Positions 61,432 to 64,000 of a stretch of 64,000 nucleotides of DNA are shown piece after piece. The notes under the pieces are model-generated. The model was not told where the DNA came from. It saw only the letters and a list, made by a program, of their open reading frames with translations, and searched no databases. Position numbers and translations under genes: made by a program. The stretch is from Alphaproteobacteria bacterium. Lineage in GTDB: Bacteria; Pseudomonadota; Alphaproteobacteria; UBA9219; RGZA01. Location: NCBI GenBank assembly GCA_033762625.1, contig JANRLI010000013.1:58324-122323 (forward strand), given 5' to 3'. Numbering within the stretch: the first letter of the stretch is position 1; the number at the start of each line of letters is the position of its first letter.

Positions 61432-63465
61432 ATGGGTAAACTGCTGCGCTTAATCATCGGTGTTGTTGCCTTTATCGTGATTGTACCGTTGCTGCTCGTT
61501 GGCGCATTCCTTGTTACCTTTGATTTTGATGCGTTTAAAAAAGATATTACCGCGCAGGCCAGCAAAACCCTTGGCCGCGATATTGCGCTGGATGGGCCAA
61601 TTGGCGTGAGCTTTGCCCATGGTTTTGCGCTAAGCGTGAAGGATGTCAGCATCGGCAACCCCGCTGGCTTTAAAGACAAGGAATTTATCAAAGCAGGGAA
61701 GGTGGATATTGCCCTGAACTGGCAAGCGCTTTCCGAACACAAAATTGATGTAACCCACTTCATTATTGAAGATGCGAATATTAACCTCATCACCAATGCG
61801 GCGGGCGAGAATAATTGGGATATAAAAATGCCCAAGTCTGAAACGGTTGAGGTGGAAGCAACGCCCAATAACGGCCCAACATCCGCAACGGTTAAAGCTG
61901 ATGCTAAAGCAGATGGCAAAGCCACGCACACAACTGTTGACGCAAAGGCCAATTTCGAAATCAAGCGCGTTGATTTGAACTCAATTGAAGTCATCAAAAC
62001 CACCCTGCGCCAAAAGGATGAACGCAGCGGCAAGGTGCAGGATTTAGAAATCAAGAAAGCGACTGTAAAAGCGCCTTATAATGCTGCCCTGAATGTTGGC
62101 GCAGAAGGCTCCTATAATAAGACGCCCTTCACCCTTGAATTTACAGCCCCGGGCGGCGTGCAACAACTTGCCGATGGCAAGCCATCACAGATTGATTTGA
62201 AGGCTGATTATGCAGGTCAAAGCTATGCGGTTAAAGGAACCTATACGCGCGGCGAAAAGGTGCATGACATTAAGAACTTATCCGCCAAGCTCATGGGCAT
62301 TGATTTTACAGGTAATTTGAAACTCAATCTGGAAAGCACAGTGCCTATGATTTCCGGTAGCCTTTCTGCGCCAGAAGCAAACCTAACATCGCTCAGCGCA
62401 TCTGCGCCAAAAGCAGTACAAAAGAAGCTGCGTCCAGCAATTCAATCGCTCGTTATGGTTGATAAACAAGCCGCGAGTATGATTGTGGCTTCTGCGCCCA
62501 CGCCTGATTTCAAAGCGCTAAAAGCAATCAATGCAGATGTTGTACTGAACATTGGTAAGCTCGTTTTTGCTGAAGGTAAATCGCTTGATAATCTCAAAAC
62601 CACTTTGAACTTATCCGGTGGTCGCCTCAAACTTGAACCGATTACAGCAACATTCTTAAATGTTGCATATAAAGGTAGCCTTGATTTCAACCCAACGGGT
62701 GGCACACCTGTAACGCATGTGGTGTTAAGCGGTAATAACATTGATTTTGCTGCACTCGCTGCTGCGTTCAATAGCAAGTCGCCGTTAAGTGCTAATGGTG
62801 ATCTGGATATTGATATCTCTGGCCAAGGCATGACGCCTGAAAGCTTTAAAAACTCGCTTTCCGGTAAAATTCAGATGGTTGCCGGTAAAGGCGCGGTCGA
62901 TGTTGGCAGCAGCGGCGCAGCAGGCCTCGCTCTGATAAAAATGCTCTATCCAAAATCAACGGCAACTGAAAAACAGAATATTAATTGCGGTGCCATGCGC
63001 TTTATCGCTACCAACGGCTTGCTGCGTTCCAACGGCATTTTGTTTGATAGCCCGATTGCAGCGGTGGCGGGTGAAGGCACGGTTGATTTAGGCCGTGATC
63101 AGGCCAATTTGCTGTTCCGTAGTGCGGTTAAAGACCAGCAGGCGGCAAGCTTTCTGAATGTTCCCATGAAAGCCACAGGCCCGCTTTCAAACTTAAGCAT
63201 CATGCCGGAAGAAAGAGCAGTGGCTGAAAAGGTCATGAGTGCAATTAATGGCGGTGGTTCAAATTCATCCGGCGTTCCAAAAGTAGACCCGAATACCAAG
63301 GGCAATGGCTGTTTGGCCGTGTTGAATGACCCACATCCACCCATGATTGAACAAATGAAAACGCAGGATGCCGTAAAGGCAACGGTCAATCAGGCCAAGG
63401 ATGTAATTAAAAACATCGGCAAACCATCGGAAGCGATTGATAAGCTGAAAGGCTTGTTCCATTAA
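61432..63465 (+). CDS. AsmA family protein
   Basis: Inner-membrane-anchored periplasmic AsmA-like protein, 677 residues. One N-terminal helix (about 5-28), then the AsmA opening (FDFDAFKKDITAQASKTLGRD, GPIGVSFAHGFALSVKDVS, quoted in part) and the C-terminal AsmA_2 region (NIDFAALAAAF, FKNSLSGKIQMVAGKGAVD, VAGEGTVDLGRDQANLLF). AsmA-clan proteins are thought to carry lipids between membranes. It lies 34 bases after rluC and six before ATP12, so all three are probably co-transcribed. Confidence 0.9.
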   Translation: MGKLLRLIIGVVAFIVIVPLLLVGAFLVTFDFDAFKKDITAQASKTLGRDIALDGPIGVSFAHGFALSVKDVSIGNPAGFKDKEFIKAGKVDIALNWQALSEHKIDVTHFIIEDANINLITNAAGENNWDIKMPKSETVEVEATPNNGPTSATVKADAKADGKATHTTVDAKANFEIKRVDLNSIEVIKTTLRQKDERSGKVQDLEIKKATVKAPYNAALNVGAEGSYNKTPFTLEFTAPGGVQQLADGKPSQIDLKADYAGQSYAVKGTYTRGEKVHDIKNLSAKLMGIDFTGNLKLNLESTVPMISGSLSAPEANLTSLSASAPKAVQKKLRPAIQSLVMVDKQAASMIVASAPTPDFKALKAINADVVLNIGKLVFAEGKSLDNLKTTLNLSGGRLKLEPITATFLNVAYKGSLDFNPTGGTPVTHVVLSGNNIDFAALAAAFNSKSPLSANGDLDIDISGQGMTPESFKNSLSGKIQMVAGKGAVDVGSSGAAGLALIKMLYPKSTATEKQNINCGAMRFIATNGLLRSNGILFDSPIAAVAGEGTVDLGRDQANLLFRSAVKDQQAASFLNVPMKATGPLSNLSIMPEERAVAEKVMSAINGGGSNSSGVPKVDPNTKGNGCLAVLNDPHPPMIEQMKTQDAVKATVNQAKDVIKNIGKPSEAIDKLKGLFH

Positions 63466-63470
63466 GCATC

Positions 63471-64000
63471 ATGAAGCGGTTTTACAAAAATGCGGCTGTT
63501 GCCGAAGTTGACACTACCTTCACTGTCGCACTAGATGACAAGCCGATTAAAACCCCTGCTGGCAAATTACTCGCGCTTCCCAATCGGGCTTTAGCCAAAG
63601 CGATTGCTGCGGAGTGGCAAGGGCAGGGTGATGTAATTGCTGTTGGCACCATGCCGCTGATGCAGCTTGCGGCTACCAGCCTTGATCATGTCCCTACAGA
63701 GCGCGCGCAGATGGTGGAGCGAATGCTGTCCTATGCAGGCACAGATTTGTTATGTCACTTCGTAGAAGAACCCAAGCGTTTAAGGGAATTGCAGGAACGA
63801 ACATTCACCCCCGCGCTTGCATGGCTTCATCGTCGATACGACATTGACTTGCACACAACAAACGAACTTATGGCCGTGGACCAACCTTCGGCAGCCAAGG
63901 AACGCCTTGGCTTGGCGTTGGCGGCTTTAAATGACTGGGCGCTTATGGGCGTGCAAACGGCCGCCATTGCATCTGGATCTATCGTGCTGGCGCTGGGCAT
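63471..64000 (+). CDS. ATP12 family F1-ATPase assembly chaperone (3' partial)
   Basis: Chaperone for the F1 alpha subunit (ATP12/ATPAF2 family), first 176 residues; the frame is open to the window end. RFYKNAAVAEVDTTFTVALDD, KPIKTPAGKLLALPN, AAEWQGQGDVI and MLSYAGTDLLCHF are family blocks. It follows the AsmA gene by five bases. It fits with the F0 operon at 4.5-7.3 kb, though it acts on the F1 part. Confidence 0.9.
   Translation, partial: MKRFYKNAAVAEVDTTFTVALDDKPIKTPAGKLLALPNRALAKAIAAEWQGQGDVIAVGTMPLMQLAATSLDHVPTERAQMVERMLSYAGTDLLCHFVEEPKRLRELQERTFTPALAWLHRRYDIDLHTTNELMAVDQPSAAKERLGLALAALNDWALMGVQTAAIASGSIVLALG

Overview
The window looks like ordinary chromosome from a free-living alphaproteobacterium of moderate GC (a little under 50% by eye). 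Lineage markers seen directly: a permuted two-piece tmRNA gene, SspB of the alpha type, COQ9 next to rpsU, DivK-PleD, an EipB (DUF1849) protein, an F0 ATP synthase operon with b and b' separate from F1, a SAM-II-type leader, and the order pyrB-pyrC-plsY-dprA-topA-rnr. I see no prophage, insertion sequence, CRISPR array, rRNA or tRNA.

Layout. 1-4.4 kb: type II secretion / MSHA-like pilus assembly genes (ATPase cut by the left edge, platform protein, a GspL/GspB-like fusion, a membrane TPR protein). 4.5-7.3 kb: F0 operon atpI-B-E-F'-F (minus). 7.4-11.9 kb: unknown gene, phoH, rpmJ, small unknown genes, a MarR-type regulator and an NlpC/P60 hydrolase. 11.9-18.6 kb: yejABEF peptide importer, an orphan receiver protein and a small basic secreted protein. 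18.7-23.5 kb: two glycosyltransferases, rpsU, COQ9, sspB, and the tmRNA gene preceded by phased repeats. 23.6-31.5 kb: thyX, nhaA, divK-pleD-prfC, eipB, and a diguanylate cyclase behind a sigma-54 promoter. 31.5-40.9 kb: aspS, rnd, two small unknown genes, ppk, sixA, a WD40-like protein, ygfZ and a family 9 glycosyltransferase.

40.9-48.4 kb is the most unusual part. A TPP riboswitch whose P3 arm carries a repeat-derived insertion precedes thiC and a pabB-pabC fusion. Next come an FAD oxidoreductase-rhodanese fusion and a SAM-II-like leader in front of two unknown small proteins. These last two units share a 29-bp promoter-proximal motif, which suggests an uncharacterised sulfur- or SAM-linked regulon.

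48.4-64 kb: a periplasmic protein, then the minus-strand block pyrB-pyrC'-plsY-dprA-topA-rnr, in which the dihydroorotase-like protein has lost its metal-site residues. After it come an LD-carboxypeptidase, an RluC-type pseudouridine synthase, an AsmA protein and a truncated ATP12 assembly factor. ATP12 handles the F1 alpha subunit, so the two ends of the window are linked in function.

Function names rest on motifs and family resemblance read by eye; no database search was run.
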